55,876 nucleotides of DNA from Thermodesulfovibrionia bacterium (lineage in GTDB: Bacteria; Nitrospirota; Thermodesulfovibrionia; UBA6902; BMS3Bbin08): contig JAUXYI010000018.1 in assembly GCA_030694425.1 (NCBI GenBank), forward strand, positions 1 to 55,876, written 5' to 3'. A program made the position numbers and the translations under genes. Under the pieces are notes generated by a model. The model did not search any database and was not told where the DNA came from. It was given only the letters and a program-made list of their open reading frames with translations. Below, one piece after another: positions 32,693 to 41,395 of the stretch (within the stretch, counting starts at the first letter, position 1; every line of letters starts with the position of its first letter).

Positions 32693-33007
32693 TTATTCCA
32701 CTGGCGTAACAACTGCCATTACAACAAGCTTTTCACCTTTATCAGCTTCAAAACCATGCGGCTCCATCGGCTCACAGAGAATGCAGGTTTTTTCATCTGC
32801 TTCAATTTTTTCTTCACCTACAGTAAAAGTGCCCTTGCCTTCAACAACATACATTAAAAGCCTTAGCGGCGCCTTATGCGGCTCTAATTTCTGCCCGGGT
32901 TCAAGGCACATGAGTGCGATCCTCATCTCCGGCTTGTCAGCGAGCATGTCCCTGGAGATCTTATTAGGATAAAATTTTATTAGTTTCTTCAGGTCAAGTA
33001 TTTCCAT
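32693..33007 (-). CDS. Cupin-domain protein
   Basis: About 104 residues. Single beta-barrel cupin with CLEPGQKLEPHKAPLRLLMY, VEGKGTFTVGEEK, then PMEPHGFEAD. Some of the metal-ligand His/Glu are present (E..H, later H), so metal binding is possible. The ATG at 33007 is preferred to a GTG two codons earlier because the GGGGG ribosome binding site overlaps the GTG. No neighbour hints at a substrate. Confidence 0.85.
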   Translation of the reverse strand: MEILDLKKLIKFYPNKISRDMLADKPEMRIALMCLEPGQKLEPHKAPLRLLMYVVEGKGTFTVGEEKIEADEKTCILCEPMEPHGFEADKGEKLVVMAVVTPVE

Positions 33008-33268
33008 GTTCACCCCCTTTCTTATCGAGATTAAATGTCAGCAAAACGCCTGACCTTTTAGGGGGAAGAGGGTGGGGATAAAGGCCAGGCATCCTGCTTG
33101 ACAGATTATCTTTTCAGTCTTATTTGTACTGTCGATAGAGGCTTCTCCTCAATCATAACGAAGCCTTTTACAAAAATTAACTCTCCTTCCTTTAAGAAAA
33201 TCTGCACCAATAATTAAAAAATCCTTATTTCTATATGTATATATTATAAAATTTTTTCTTTTTTTTAC

Positions 33269-33284
33269 TATGATTTAAATCATA
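33269..33284. promoter_or_regulatory. FNR/CRP-type palindrome
   Basis: TATGATTTAAATCATA is a perfect 16-base palindrome that contains the TGAT-N4-ATCA core recognised by FNR/DNR-type regulators. It lies in a 320-base gene-free gap, 260 bases ahead of the cupin gene and about 50 bases past the TIGR02757 gene, with no clear promoter boxes beside it. Confidence 0.4.
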
Positions 33285-33303
33285 ATTCGACAAAGCTCAT
33301 AAT

Positions 33304-33326
33304 TTGACAGGCTCATTATCTGTCAA
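33304..33326 (-). terminator. Hairpin after the TIGR02757 gene
   Basis: TTGACAG and CTGTCAA pair around nine bases, five bases past the stop codon of the gene to the right. No long T-run, so termination would be weak. Confidence 0.4.
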
Positions 33327-33331
33327 GTTTA

Positions 33332-34201
33332 TTATATTGAAAAAAAGGCACAGGTCTGGCATGTATTTATGGATTTTCTCCCTTTGCATAATCCGGAAAT
33401 CCCATAATGACATAGCGCAAAATCATATTTCAAAGGGTCCTGGGGATCTAATTTTTTAAGTGATTCGGTTATTTCTTTAGCTGTTTTCCAGTCCGAAGAG
33501 ATTCTCTTTGTCAGGTCAAGACATCTTGAAATCTTTGCTATGTGCGTATCAAGGGGAATAATCAATTTAGATGGCGGAACTTTATCCCAGATGCCAAAGT
33601 CAATATCTTTAGTCCTTACCATCCATCTTAAAAACAGATTCATGCGCTTGCATGCACTGCCTTTTTCAGGGGAAGGGAAAAACTGAGTTAGACCATAGGG
33701 CTTGATATTTCTTCCATAGATTGCTGATGTATCTATTTTAAGAAAAAAATCCACAAGATTATTAAGCGCCTCACCGATATCATCCTGTTCCGGCTTGTAA
33801 TATTGATAGAACAGGTTTTTGAGGGAACCCCATTTTTTTAATGTCTTGCTTAACATATATATAAGACACAAAATATCTTTCTTTTTATTGAATCTATAAC
33901 TTATACCCTTAAAATATTTACTGTCTTTTTTTAAAGCAAAATTCTTGAAAAAATTGGCAGGGTGCCTGTTGCCATGTATCAGGATTTTTTCTATAACAGG
34001 CTTGAAAAGCTCAACTTTCCCATAAGCAAAACAAGAGGCAATAAAACCCGCAATCTCAATGTCCTCCGGAGTTGAATATCTGTGGGGAAATTCAATAGGG
34101 TCGTGTTTAAGCCTTTTTTTAAAGTTATATCCCCTGTAGAATCTGTTAAGGATGTTTTTTAGAAAAGATTCAGACAGTAGAGATTTGTTATAAACTAACA
34201 T
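33332..34201 (-). CDS. TIGR02757/DUF2400 family protein
   Basis: 289 residues. It starts with a helical part, then DPIEFPHRYSTPEDIEIAGF, FAYGKVELFKPVIEKIL, RLNLFLRWMVR-like KRMNLFLRWMVRTKDIDFG, and ends CHYGISGLCKGRK with CQTC. The family is widespread and of unknown function; helix-hairpin-like features and the C-terminal cysteine set recall base-excision glycosylases, but this is only a resemblance. Confidence 0.88.
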   Translation of the reverse strand: MLVYNKSLLSESFLKNILNRFYRGYNFKKRLKHDPIEFPHRYSTPEDIEIAGFIASCFAYGKVELFKPVIEKILIHGNRHPANFFKNFALKKDSKYFKGISYRFNKKKDILCLIYMLSKTLKKWGSLKNLFYQYYKPEQDDIGEALNNLVDFFLKIDTSAIYGRNIKPYGLTQFFPSPEKGSACKRMNLFLRWMVRTKDIDFGIWDKVPPSKLIIPLDTHIAKISRCLDLTKRISSDWKTAKEITESLKKLDPQDPLKYDFALCHYGISGLCKGRKSINTCQTCAFFSI

Positions 34202-34282
34202 GTCTTTTCCGAGAGAAACAACTTTTAAAAGAACAAAAAAGGATAAGAATATTAAGTATACATTTCTATACTGCTTGATGTT

Positions 34283-34630
34283 TTATATCTTTATCCCCAC
34301 AAAAATCTTTTCCTCTTTAATCTCTGTAATGAGTCTTTCTAATGGTGCGGGTGCAGGGCCGCCAATAACATTTCCATTAACATCATATTTACTTCCGTGG
34401 CAGGGGCAGAGAAACTGTTCTGTTTTGCTGTTCCAGTCAACAATACATCCAAGATGAGAACATACAGCAGAAAACGCTATCAGTCCTTCAGGCAGCGCTG
34501 CGAGAAAAATCGTTATTTCATTTTCTCCGCTGTCGTCAGTATAAGTCAGGCTTGTCTTTTTCACTCCTTTTTCAGGAGCGTCTTTAAGTTCGAGGATAGG
34601 AAAATATTTTATTATTATTTTTGCCTCCAA
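34283..34630 (-). CDS. Rieske [2Fe-2S] protein without a membrane anchor
   Basis: 115 residues. Both Rieske boxes are complete: CSHLGC and CPCHGS, each giving Cys and His ligands. QcrA-type subunits normally begin with a membrane helix of about 30-40 residues; here the frame starts shortly after a TGA and has none. There is no ATG: TTG at 34630 lies within the GGAGG that would serve as ribosome binding site, and the codon at ideal spacing after GGAGG is ATA. Either a soluble Rieske protein with an odd start or a QcrA-like gene that lost its 5-prime end next to a repeat. Confidence 0.8.
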   Translation of the reverse strand: MEAKIIIKYFPILELKDAPEKGVKKTSLTYTDDSGENEITIFLAALPEGLIAFSAVCSHLGCIVDWNSKTEQFLCPCHGSKYDVNGNVIGGPAPAPLERLITEIKEEKIFVGIKI

Positions 34631-34659
34631 AACAGAAGGGTTCCGGGATTTGAGGGTTC

Positions 34660-34795
34660 AAGAAAAAATCAAAAATCAAAATGCAAAATGTAAAATTAAG
34701 GAATTTTTTAAATTTAAATTATTTTTTCTCCATAATTTTGATATTTAATTTTTAATTTTTGAATTTTTCCCACTTGACCCCTTGACCCCTTTGAT
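34660..34795. repeat. Family E A+T-rich inverted repeat
   Basis: AAAAATCAAAAATCAAAATG and AAAATGTAAAATTAAGGAAT are mirrored by ATTTAATTTTTAATTTTTG. A CTTGACCCCTTGACCCCTTT doublet follows. It lies between the Rieske and HU/IHF genes. Confidence 0.6.
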
Positions 34796-34811
34796 TTTTA
34801 CTTAAACGGGG

Positions 34812-35102
34812 CTAAGCCTTGTTTATCATCTCGCGAAGTTCCTTGCCCACCTTAAAATAAGGGACTTTCTTAGGCGGCACTTCAACGGATTCACCGGTTT
34901 TTGGATTCCTGGCTTTTCTTGCTCTTCTGCTGCGGAGTTTAAAATTGCCGAAACCTCTTATCTCAACTTTTTCACCTTTGATAAGGGCATCTTTAATGCT
35001 CTCAAAAACAGTTTCTATTACTATTTCAGTCTGTTTTTTTGTAATCCCGATGTCTCGGGAAACCTTTTCTGTTATTTTTTCAATAAGAACGGATTTTGTC
35101 AT
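34812..35102 (-). CDS. HU/IHF-family DNA-bending protein
   Basis: 96 residues. VEIRGFGNFKLRSRRARKAR followed by NPKTGESVEVPPKKVPYFK is the beta-arm region; the N-terminal helices fit as well. The arm sequence with R-R-A-R-x-A-R-N-P-x-T is close to IHF alpha/beta; the order rpsA - sppA - this gene resembles the rpsA-ihfB linkage of other bacteria. Exact subunit identity is not decided. Confidence 0.93.
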   Translation of the reverse strand: MTKSVLIEKITEKVSRDIGITKKQTEIVIETVFESIKDALIKGEKVEIRGFGNFKLRSRRARKARNPKTGESVEVPPKKVPYFKVGKELREMINKA

Positions 35103-35119
35103 ATATTATTCCTCCTTTT

Positions 35120-35228
35120 AAATAAAATTCAAAACTTAAAATTCAAAATGCAAAATTAAGGAATATTTAATTAAAATTTTTTCCACAATTTTGTCCCGAC
35201 TATTCGGGATGATATTTGAATTTTTATT
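35120..35228. repeat. Family E A+T-rich inverted repeat
   Basis: AAAATTCAAAACTTAAAATT and CAAAATGCAAAATTAAGGAA, mirrored by TGATATTTGAATTTTTA. Includes a small CCCGACTATTCGGG palindrome. Lies between the HU/IHF gene and sppA. Confidence 0.6.
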
Positions 35229-35232
35229 TTTT

Positions 35233-36078
35233 TTAAAGTGTTAGTATGTATTTCAACCCGATGGTTGGAAAACCTTTTTTTATTAGTTCACTGGGAAGAT
35301 TTCCGCTGATAATATTCCAGATGCTGAGCTTTTCTTTTTTACTAACCACGCGAGGCTCGCCTTTAATACCACTTAATTTCCCTGCCAGATTAACGGCATC
35401 ATCAAGATTTCCTAATGTATCAACAAGCCCAAGTTCTTTAGCTTTTTTGCCTGTAAATATACGGCCGTCAGCAAGTTCTTTAATATTCTCATATTTCATA
35501 TTTCTGCCCTCAGATACTGCTCTGATAAACTGGTCGTGCACATCATCAAGAACAGACTGGAGGATTTTTCTTTCTTCCTCGGTCATGGATTTGAACATAG
35601 AGGCTATATCTTTATGTTTGCCGCTTTTTATTACCTTTGTCTCAACCCCGATTTTTTTCATAAGACCTTCAATATTAGGTATCTCCATTATTACGCCGAT
35701 AGAGCCTGTTAATGTCCCGGGATTGGCAACTATCTTATCAGCAGGACAGGCGATATAGTAGCCGCCTGACGCAGCCACAGAGCCCATGGATGCAACGACT
35801 TTTTTCTCTTTTTTCAGCTTTACTATTTCCTTATATATTTCCTGTGCCGGGGCTACTGCACCGCCGGGGCTGTCAATCCTTATAACAACTGCTTTAATTG
35901 ATGAATCCTTGGCATAGGTTTTTAATTCATCAATGACATCTCTTGAATCTAATATTACACCTTCTACGCGTATGATTCCGACTTTTTCACCTATCGGGAT
36001 ATGTGTAAGGGTCAAAACATAACTGATGACAGCGATGACGATAATAGTAATAAACAGAAATAATAAGATTTTTTTCAT
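35233..36078 (-). CDS. sppA: Signal peptide peptidase SppA (short form)
   Basis: 281 residues. One N-terminal membrane helix about 4-24, then the S49 domain: RIDSPGGAVAPAQEIY, catalytic Ser104 in VAASGGYYIA and Lys156 in SGKHKD, 52 residues apart as in Bacillus SppA. It cleaves leftover signal peptides in the membrane. Three bases separate it from the upstream rpsA. Confidence 0.95.
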   Translation of the reverse strand: MKKILLFLFITIIVIAVISYVLTLTHIPIGEKVGIIRVEGVILDSRDVIDELKTYAKDSSIKAVVIRIDSPGGAVAPAQEIYKEIVKLKKEKKVVASMGSVAASGGYYIACPADKIVANPGTLTGSIGVIMEIPNIEGLMKKIGVETKVIKSGKHKDIASMFKSMTEEERKILQSVLDDVHDQFIRAVSEGRNMKYENIKELADGRIFTGKKAKELGLVDTLGNLDDAVNLAGKLSGIKGEPRVVSKKEKLSIWNIISGNLPSELIKKGFPTIGLKYILTL

Positions 36079-36081
36079 ATG

Positions 36082-37662
36082 TTAAATTTCCCTTGTTGTT
36101 TTTATGCTGAGGCCTATCTTTCTTTCAGGGGCATCAACTTTTATTATTCTGGCTGTTAATTCGGTTCCTATTTTAAAAGTTTCATCAAGGCTTTTATCCT
36201 GAGTCTGTTCAATTTCAGAAGAATATATTAATCCCTCTACTCCTCCTTCAAGTTCAATAAAGATGCCGAAATCAGCTATTTTTGTTATTTTCCCTTTTAC
36301 CTGTTCGCCCAATTTATATTTATTGGGAATTTCCTCAATCCACGGGTCCGGCGTCAACCCCTTTAGCCCTACTGCAATTCGCTCTTTTTCTGCGTCAATA
36401 CTGAGAATTACAACTTCAAGCTTTTGCCCTTTTTTAATAAGCTCTGAGGGATGTTTTATATGCTTTGTCCATGATATCTCAGATATATGTAAGAGGGCGT
36501 CAATTTCTTCGTCAAGGGTTACAAACGCACCGAAATCAGAAAGGCTTTTTACCCTTCCATTGACTCTCTGACCCACGGTATATTTTTGTTTTATAGCTTC
36601 CCATGGATTTGGTTTAAGCTGTTTTATACTCAGGGATATTCTTTTTTGGGCAGTATTAACATTCAAAACAACCGCCTCAACAGCGTCCCCTATTGAAAAA
36701 TATTTAGAGGGGTTTTTGATTTTTTCCAGCCAATCAAGCTCTGATACATGCACTAAGCCATCGAGACCTTCTTCAAGCTGAATAAAAATACCATAATCAA
36801 CGATATTTGTTACTTTTCCGATAATGGTCTTACCTGTTGGATACCTTTTTTCAGCATCTATCCATGGGTCAGGTTTTTTCTGTTTGTAACCAAGCGTGAC
36901 TTTTCCCAGTTCTCTGTCGAAACCAAGGATAACAACTTCAACCGTATCACCTATTCTGAATAATTCACCAGGATGGCTGATTTTACCCCATGACATATCT
37001 GATATATGCAATAAACCGTCAATTCCTCCCAGATCAATAAAAGCGCCGTAATCTGTAAGGTTCTTTACCGTACCTTCTACCAGCGTACCTTCTTTGAGCT
37101 TGGAGAGGGTTTCTTTTCTTAGAATATCACGTTGTTCTTCAAGCATAATCCGCCTTGACACTATTATATTAGACCTTTGGTTATTTATCTTCATTACTTT
37201 AAAAGGGCAGACCAGCCCTATAAAATGGTCAGTATCCTTGCAGCTCTTGATGTCTATATGGGAGCCGGGAAGAAAGGCATTTATACCGCAGATTTCAACC
37301 GTCATTCCGCCTTTTACTTTTCCTGTTATTTTCCCGTCGACAGGAGTCCCTGTATTGCAGGCATTTTCTAACATATCCCATGTTTTTATTCTTACTAACC
37401 TTTCCCTTGAAAGGCTGACAAAACCGTCATGGTGTCTTACATCTGTTACGTATACCTCTATTTCTTCGCCTTGCTTTAAGTTGTTGCGTTCTTCTGCCGG
37501 AAGCTCAACAGACGGGATAAAACCTTCCCATTTAGTTCCTATATCTACTATAACCCCGTCGTGTTTTACCTGTATAACCCTGCCTTTCAGGATTGTACCC
37601 GGCTGCAGACCCCTGAAGGTATCGGCATAAAGTTTTTCTAATTCTTCTCTTTGCAATTCCAT
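36082..37662 (-). CDS. rpsA: 30S ribosomal protein S1
   Basis: 526 residues with six S1/OB repeats; repeats 3-6 are closest to each other (VEGTVKNLTDYGAFIDLGGI, GKVTNIVDYGIFIQLEEGLD, GRVKSLSDFGAFVTLDEEID, GKITKIADFGIFIELEGGVE). Binds mRNA and helps it onto the 30S subunit. Part of the conserved cmk-plsC-ispH-rpsA-sppA run. Confidence 0.96.
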   Translation of the reverse strand: MELQREELEKLYADTFRGLQPGTILKGRVIQVKHDGVIVDIGTKWEGFIPSVELPAEERNNLKQGEEIEVYVTDVRHHDGFVSLSRERLVRIKTWDMLENACNTGTPVDGKITGKVKGGMTVEICGINAFLPGSHIDIKSCKDTDHFIGLVCPFKVMKINNQRSNIIVSRRIMLEEQRDILRKETLSKLKEGTLVEGTVKNLTDYGAFIDLGGIDGLLHISDMSWGKISHPGELFRIGDTVEVVILGFDRELGKVTLGYKQKKPDPWIDAEKRYPTGKTIIGKVTNIVDYGIFIQLEEGLDGLVHVSELDWLEKIKNPSKYFSIGDAVEAVVLNVNTAQKRISLSIKQLKPNPWEAIKQKYTVGQRVNGRVKSLSDFGAFVTLDEEIDALLHISEISWTKHIKHPSELIKKGQKLEVVILSIDAEKERIAVGLKGLTPDPWIEEIPNKYKLGEQVKGKITKIADFGIFIELEGGVEGLIYSSEIEQTQDKSLDETFKIGTELTARIIKVDAPERKIGLSIKTTREI

Positions 37663-37680
37663 AATGTTAGTAATATTATA

Positions 37681-38520
37681 TTACCTCCTGAAAGAAATTT
37701 CCCTAATTTTCTCCACTACCTCATCTATAATCCATTGAGGAGTTGAAGCCCCTCCGGTTATGCCTATCTTTTTATTCCCCTTAAACCATTCTTTCTGAAT
37801 CTCATCAGCGGTCTCTATGTGATATACTTTAGCACAAATACTCCTTGAAAGATTAGTGAGTTGAGTGGTGTTGGCGCTGTTTTTACCTCCAACGATAATA
37901 ATGGCGTCCACTGTTTTAGCAAGTTCCTTTGTCTCTTCTAAGCGCAAGGCTGTGGAATCGCAGATAGTATTATACACTTTAACCTCTCTTGTAGAGCGGA
38001 TAACCTGACAGACGAGTTTTTTAAGACATTCAAGCGGCTGGGTTGTTTGAACAATTATTCCAACCTTGTTTTTCAGGGGGGGGAGTGGTTCGTTGATATT
38101 TGTAATAATCACATTATCTCCGGAAAAACCGAGTAGTGACTGAACCTCGGGGTGTTTTTTATCGCCTAAAATTATTACCTGATAGCCTTCTTCTTTAAGC
38201 GTTTGAGCATGCTGCTGGGCTTTTTTGACAAATGGGCATGTGGCATCAACGATTTTATAGCCCACTTTTGATATCTCATCATAAACCTTTGGTGGTACTC
38301 CATGTGTCCTTATAACAAGGGTTTTTATCTTTGGAAAATGCACGTCTTCAATAGGAGACACCCCCTGCATTATAAGCTCCTGAACTACCTGAGGGTTATG
38401 GATAAGGGGACCTAATGTGTATATACCCTCTTTTGTATCCTTAGCCAGGTCAAAAGTAATATCTATGGCGCGTTTAACCCCAAAACAAAAACCAGCTCTC
38501 TTAGCTACTATTATCTCCAT
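37681..38520 (-). CDS. ispH: 4-hydroxy-3-methylbut-2-enyl diphosphate reductase
   Basis: 279 residues. Cys12 in AGFCFGVKRA, DATCPFVKKAQQHA with the second cluster Cys, and NTICDSTALRLEE with the third hold the 4Fe-4S cluster; IRTHGVPP, SANTTQL and GGASTPQWIIDEV are typical. Last step of the MEP isoprenoid pathway. Overlaps the plsC gene by 20 bases. Confidence 0.96.
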   Translation of the reverse strand: MEIIVAKRAGFCFGVKRAIDITFDLAKDTKEGIYTLGPLIHNPQVVQELIMQGVSPIEDVHFPKIKTLVIRTHGVPPKVYDEISKVGYKIVDATCPFVKKAQQHAQTLKEEGYQVIILGDKKHPEVQSLLGFSGDNVIITNINEPLPPLKNKVGIIVQTTQPLECLKKLVCQVIRSTREVKVYNTICDSTALRLEETKELAKTVDAIIIVGGKNSANTTQLTNLSRSICAKVYHIETADEIQKEWFKGNKKIGITGGASTPQWIIDEVVEKIREISFRR

Positions 38521-39172
38521 GGTGTTTTTTCAGCTCTCCTATTGCATACATAATTTTTTGACTTATATTTTCATAAATATTGCTGCCTTTTTCTTCATAA
38601 GGGGCTATAGGTTTGCCAAATATTACTGATATCCTGGCCCTTCTGAGCCATTTAGCATCAACAGGCAATGCCTTATCAGACCCGATAATGAGGGTCGGGA
38701 TTACCGGCACTTTGCTAATGCTGGCTACCATACCAACGCCTCGTTTTCCTTCAAGTAATTCGCCTGTTTCGCTTCTTCTTCCTTCGGGAAACATAACAAG
38801 CAATTCACCGCTTTTAAGTCTCTTTACAGCTTCTTTTATGGTTGAAGGAAGTGTTTTCTCCCTGTCAACAGGGAATGCATGGTGTTTTATAAACCATCCA
38901 AGCAATGGAATCTTAAAAAGCCCTTTTCTTGCCATAAAAGTTGCTCTTCTTGGCAGGGCAGCGCATAATAAAGGCGGGTCCAGATAACTTATGTGGTTTG
39001 ATGCTATTATTACCCCTCCTTCTGCCGGAATGTTGTCTTTTCCTTCAACATGCAAGCCGCCATTAATGCGTAAAATTAATTTTATGATTAAGACATAAAA
39101 ATGGTAAAAAAGATTGCCTGCTAAACTTGGTTTCTTAGGCAGATTATCTTTTAATTTGTCCGCCAAAGTCAA
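38501..39172 (-). CDS. plsC: 1-acyl-sn-glycerol-3-phosphate acyltransferase
   Basis: 223 residues. The HX4D catalytic motif is NHISYLD (H60, D65), followed by FPEGRRSETGELLEGKRG and VPVIPTLIIGSDKALP. It makes phosphatidic acid in membrane lipid synthesis. ATGA-type overlap with cmk upstream. Confidence 0.94.
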   Translation of the reverse strand: MTLADKLKDNLPKKPSLAGNLFYHFYVLIIKLILRINGGLHVEGKDNIPAEGGVIIASNHISYLDPPLLCAALPRRATFMARKGLFKIPLLGWFIKHHAFPVDREKTLPSTIKEAVKRLKSGELLVMFPEGRRSETGELLEGKRGVGMVASISKVPVIPTLIIGSDKALPVDAKWLRRARISVIFGKPIAPYEEKGSNIYENISQKIMYAIGELKKHHGDNSS

Positions 39173-39819
39173 GGTGTTTTTAGTGACTCCATTATTTTTG
39201 TAACAACCTCTTCTAAAGTGAGGCTGGTGGTATCTATATAAATCATGTCCTGTGTTCTTTTGAGCGGTGAAGCCTGTCTTGTTGAATCCCGGTTATCTCT
39301 TTTCTTTATATCATCAATAGTAGTTTCTAATTTTATATCAGAATTTTTCTCTTTTAGTTCTTTAAATCTTCTCATGCCTCTTTCTTCAGGACTGGCATCA
39401 AGATAAAATTTATTTTCTGCTTCTGGGAAAATAACCGTACCGGCATCTCTTCCTTCAATAACTATTTTTCCTTTAAGTCCGAATTCCCTTTGTATGGTAA
39501 AAAGGCGTTCTCTCACAGCGGGTTTAGCAGAGGCTTTAGAGCTTAATTCCCCTATTCCCATGCTTCGTATCTCTGATGTAACATCGGTTCCATCTACCAT
39601 AATTCCATCTTCATCAAATGTTATATCTATTTTTTCAAGGATGTTACGGAGACTTTTTTCATCTTCAATATTTGCATTTTCTTTTTTTATCTTCCATGCA
39701 ACTGCCCTGTAAAGGGCGCCGGTATCAAGATACTGATAACCGAGTCTTTTGGCAAGAAGCCTTGATACAGTGCTCTTGCCAGCCCCTGAAGGGCCGTCTA
39801 TGGTAATGATGTCTTTCAT
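39169..39819 (-). CDS. cmk: Cytidylate kinase
   Basis: 216 residues. P-loop GPSGAGKST at 9-17, YLDTGALYRAVAWK, EGRDAGTVIFPEAENKFYLD and KKRDNRDSTRQASPL. Phosphorylates CMP and dCMP. First gene of the operon continuing into plsC, ispH, rpsA and sppA. Confidence 0.96.
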   Translation of the reverse strand: MKDIITIDGPSGAGKSTVSRLLAKRLGYQYLDTGALYRAVAWKIKKENANIEDEKSLRNILEKIDITFDEDGIMVDGTDVTSEIRSMGIGELSSKASAKPAVRERLFTIQREFGLKGKIVIEGRDAGTVIFPEAENKFYLDASPEERGMRRFKELKEKNSDIKLETTIDDIKKRDNRDSTRQASPLKRTQDMIYIDTTSLTLEEVVTKIMESLKTP

Positions 39820-40314
39820 TGCAAATTTAACTTTTAAAATGCTAAATGATAATTTTGAAATGTATAAAAAACATCCCTCAATGTTTGAATAAGTGATAAA
39901 AAAGAGATATACGGTATTCAGGATAATGATACAAGATTTGGGATAGAGGATACAAGATTAATGACTGTAATCCTTTCTCTTGCCTATGGCTCTAATCTCT
40001 AAAATTTGCTTTGAATTTGTTAGGATTTTCTATTTGGGACAACCGGCGATGTTTCCCCTATCTTTTAAGGCAGAAGCCTATCAAGAGGCTTGAGGTAAGC
40101 TAACTGGAAAAAGTTACTCAATACCGTTGATGCACAGATTGTTATTAAACTTGAACCTAAGAAGCTGAGATTTAGAGGATTGTTGGAGAAGGTGGGGGGG
40201 AATATCCGGGGAATGTCCCTCTGTCTGCCCAAAAGAAGGAAGCACAGGTAAATTAATTGCATTTTAGGGATATAAGGAGAAGCAGTTGAAAAAAAACTTT
40301 TTACTCCTTTATCT
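39820..40314. other. Gene-free stretch, repeat debris
   Basis: Contains GGATAATGATACAAGATTTG and GAGGATACAAGATTAATGAC direct words and otherwise no frame with coding character on either strand. Confidence 0.45.
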
Positions 40315-40384
40315 GTCATTCCCGCGCAGGCGGGAATCCAGTCTTTTCAGAAACTTTCCGGATCCCCGTTTTCACGGGCATGAC
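40315..40384. repeat. Family A palindrome
   Basis: GTCATTCCCGCGCAGGCGGG with AATCCAG, then GGATCCCCGTTTTCACGGGC ending ATGAC; two short palindromes back to back. Confidence 0.75.
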
Positions 40385-40458
40385 ACCTTTTCCTAATATA
40401 GGAGTTTTTTTCAATAGCCTGTAAAGACGCGACTTCTTTTTGCTTGTAGGATCGACAT

Positions 40459-40487
40459 AGCTATTCGCGATAGCTTTTTGATATAAT
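40459..40487 (+). promoter_or_regulatory. Promoter and palindrome ahead of a small antitoxin-like gene
   Basis: AGCTATTCGCGATAGCT (arms AGCTAT/ATAGCT) lies where the -35 box would be, with TATAAT at 40482-40487 and the start codon about 32 bases further. Fits an autoregulated small operon. Confidence 0.45.
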
Positions 40488-40519
40488 CACCTTAAGGAAG
40501 GTACCAAAAGGAGATCTCT

Positions 40520-40684
40520 ATGGCAAAACCAATCAAAGAAACACCTATTTTGAGAGGAAAAGAAGCAGAGTATTTTTTTACCAAGGTACAGAAGAACGAA
40601 ACCAAAAAGGTGTCCGAAAAAGAATATAAACGGGCTGTTTCCATCTTCGAAAAAGTAAAGGAAAAGAACAAGAGACTATTTTAA
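40520..40684 (+). CDS. Small antitoxin-like protein (partner of a GNAT toxin remnant)
   Basis: 54 residues: MAKPIKETPILRGKEAEYFF, then a charged helix ending KVKEKNKRLF. AAAGGAG precedes the ATG. Eight bases downstream begins a truncated GNAT acetyltransferase, so the pair looks like a GNAT-type toxin-antitoxin unit whose toxin has decayed. The opening P-I-x-x-T-P-x-L-R-G-x-x-A resembles short proteins I have seen in this position; a family name is not certain. Confidence 0.7.
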   Translation: MAKPIKETPILRGKEAEYFFTKVQKNETKKVSEKEYKRAVSIFEKVKEKNKRLF

Positions 40685-40691
40685 GCCCTGA

Positions 40692-40790
40692 ATGATTGAG
40701 CAGTTTACCTTCCGAAGGCTTGACCTCGACGCTAAAATAAAACCTTTTGATTGCGGCGACTCTGACCTTAACGAATTTTTCCAAAAATAG
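40692..40790 (+). pseudogene. N-terminal fragment of a GNAT acetyltransferase toxin
   Basis: 32 codons, MIEQFTFRRLDL, then KPFDCGDSDLNEFFQK and TAG. FDCGDxDLNxFF is the usual start of GNAT-type toxins (TacT/AtaT relatives); the acetyl-CoA binding part is absent. Truncated by deletion or insertion. Confidence 0.7.
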
Positions 40791-40949
40791 TCTTCAATCT
40801 TTTGTGCTTCTGATTTCTTTGCAATTCATATCCCACGGTTAGCACCTCATCTTCTAATGAAGTTTACCTGCAATGAGCAACTCATTTGCATCAGAATAGG
40901 TTCGGATATCCGTCCAGTTTTGGGCTACATCCGAAGTACTTAGGATATA
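40768..40949 (-). pseudogene. Possible frameshifted remnant of unknown gene
   Basis: On the minus strand, YILSTSDVAQNWTDIRTYSD and ANELLIAGKLH are followed, after a one-base shift near 40855, by EDEVLTVGYELQRNQKHKRL. Both halves look coding, but no start exists. Not recognised. The rest of 40.8-41.19 kb shows nothing else except a direct-repeat word at 40990-41020. Confidence 0.25.
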
Positions 40950-41187
40950 TCACCTCTATCTGAAGGGCCAGAAACCCCTCTTATGCTTCAATTATTATTA
41001 AAACCCCTATTGTTGTCAAGTTCCTTAACTTTAGAATCACGTCTTTAATTATCAGTTTTTTTAATTCAATGGTCTGTAAAATCCTGATGTTCATCCCTTT
41101 GTTCCCTTCTCCCCGACTGCCTCTGTATTTATACCCCTTTCGTTTTTATTTTTTCAGAGGATGAACTAAAATTATAAATATATTAGG

Positions 41188-41395
41188 CTAATCATCATCC
41201 TCCCTCTTCTTCACCAACCTCACCTTTATATCCTTATCCTCCTCTGCAAACTTCAACAAACCATTTTTGATTTTATTATCAAGCTCCTTGTCTTCAATCA
41301 TCTTTGAAAGCCTTGCAAGGTTAAGCAATGACACCTCTTCCCATATCCCGGCTTTCTTAATATATCTCTCAAGTTCTTCCCGCCCCGCAGCCCTC
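41188..41395 (-). pseudogene. C-terminal coding remnant after the WYL-type gene
   Basis: An open stretch with no start reads REELERYIKKAGIWEEVSLL, then NLARLSKMIEDKELDNKIKN and ends KFAEEDKDIKVRLVKKREDD. It is in a different frame from the truncated WYL-type regulator and looks like the end of another protein joined to it by deletion. Confidence 0.4.

Noticed and set aside
37094-37630. 178-codon plus-strand frame opposite rpsA
   Set aside because: Antisense to six S1 repeats; composition is Ser/Phe/Ile-rich as expected of a reverse frame.
40065-40319. 84-codon minus-strand frame in the gap after cmk
   Set aside because: No ribosome binding site, low-complexity content, overlaps a repeat edge.
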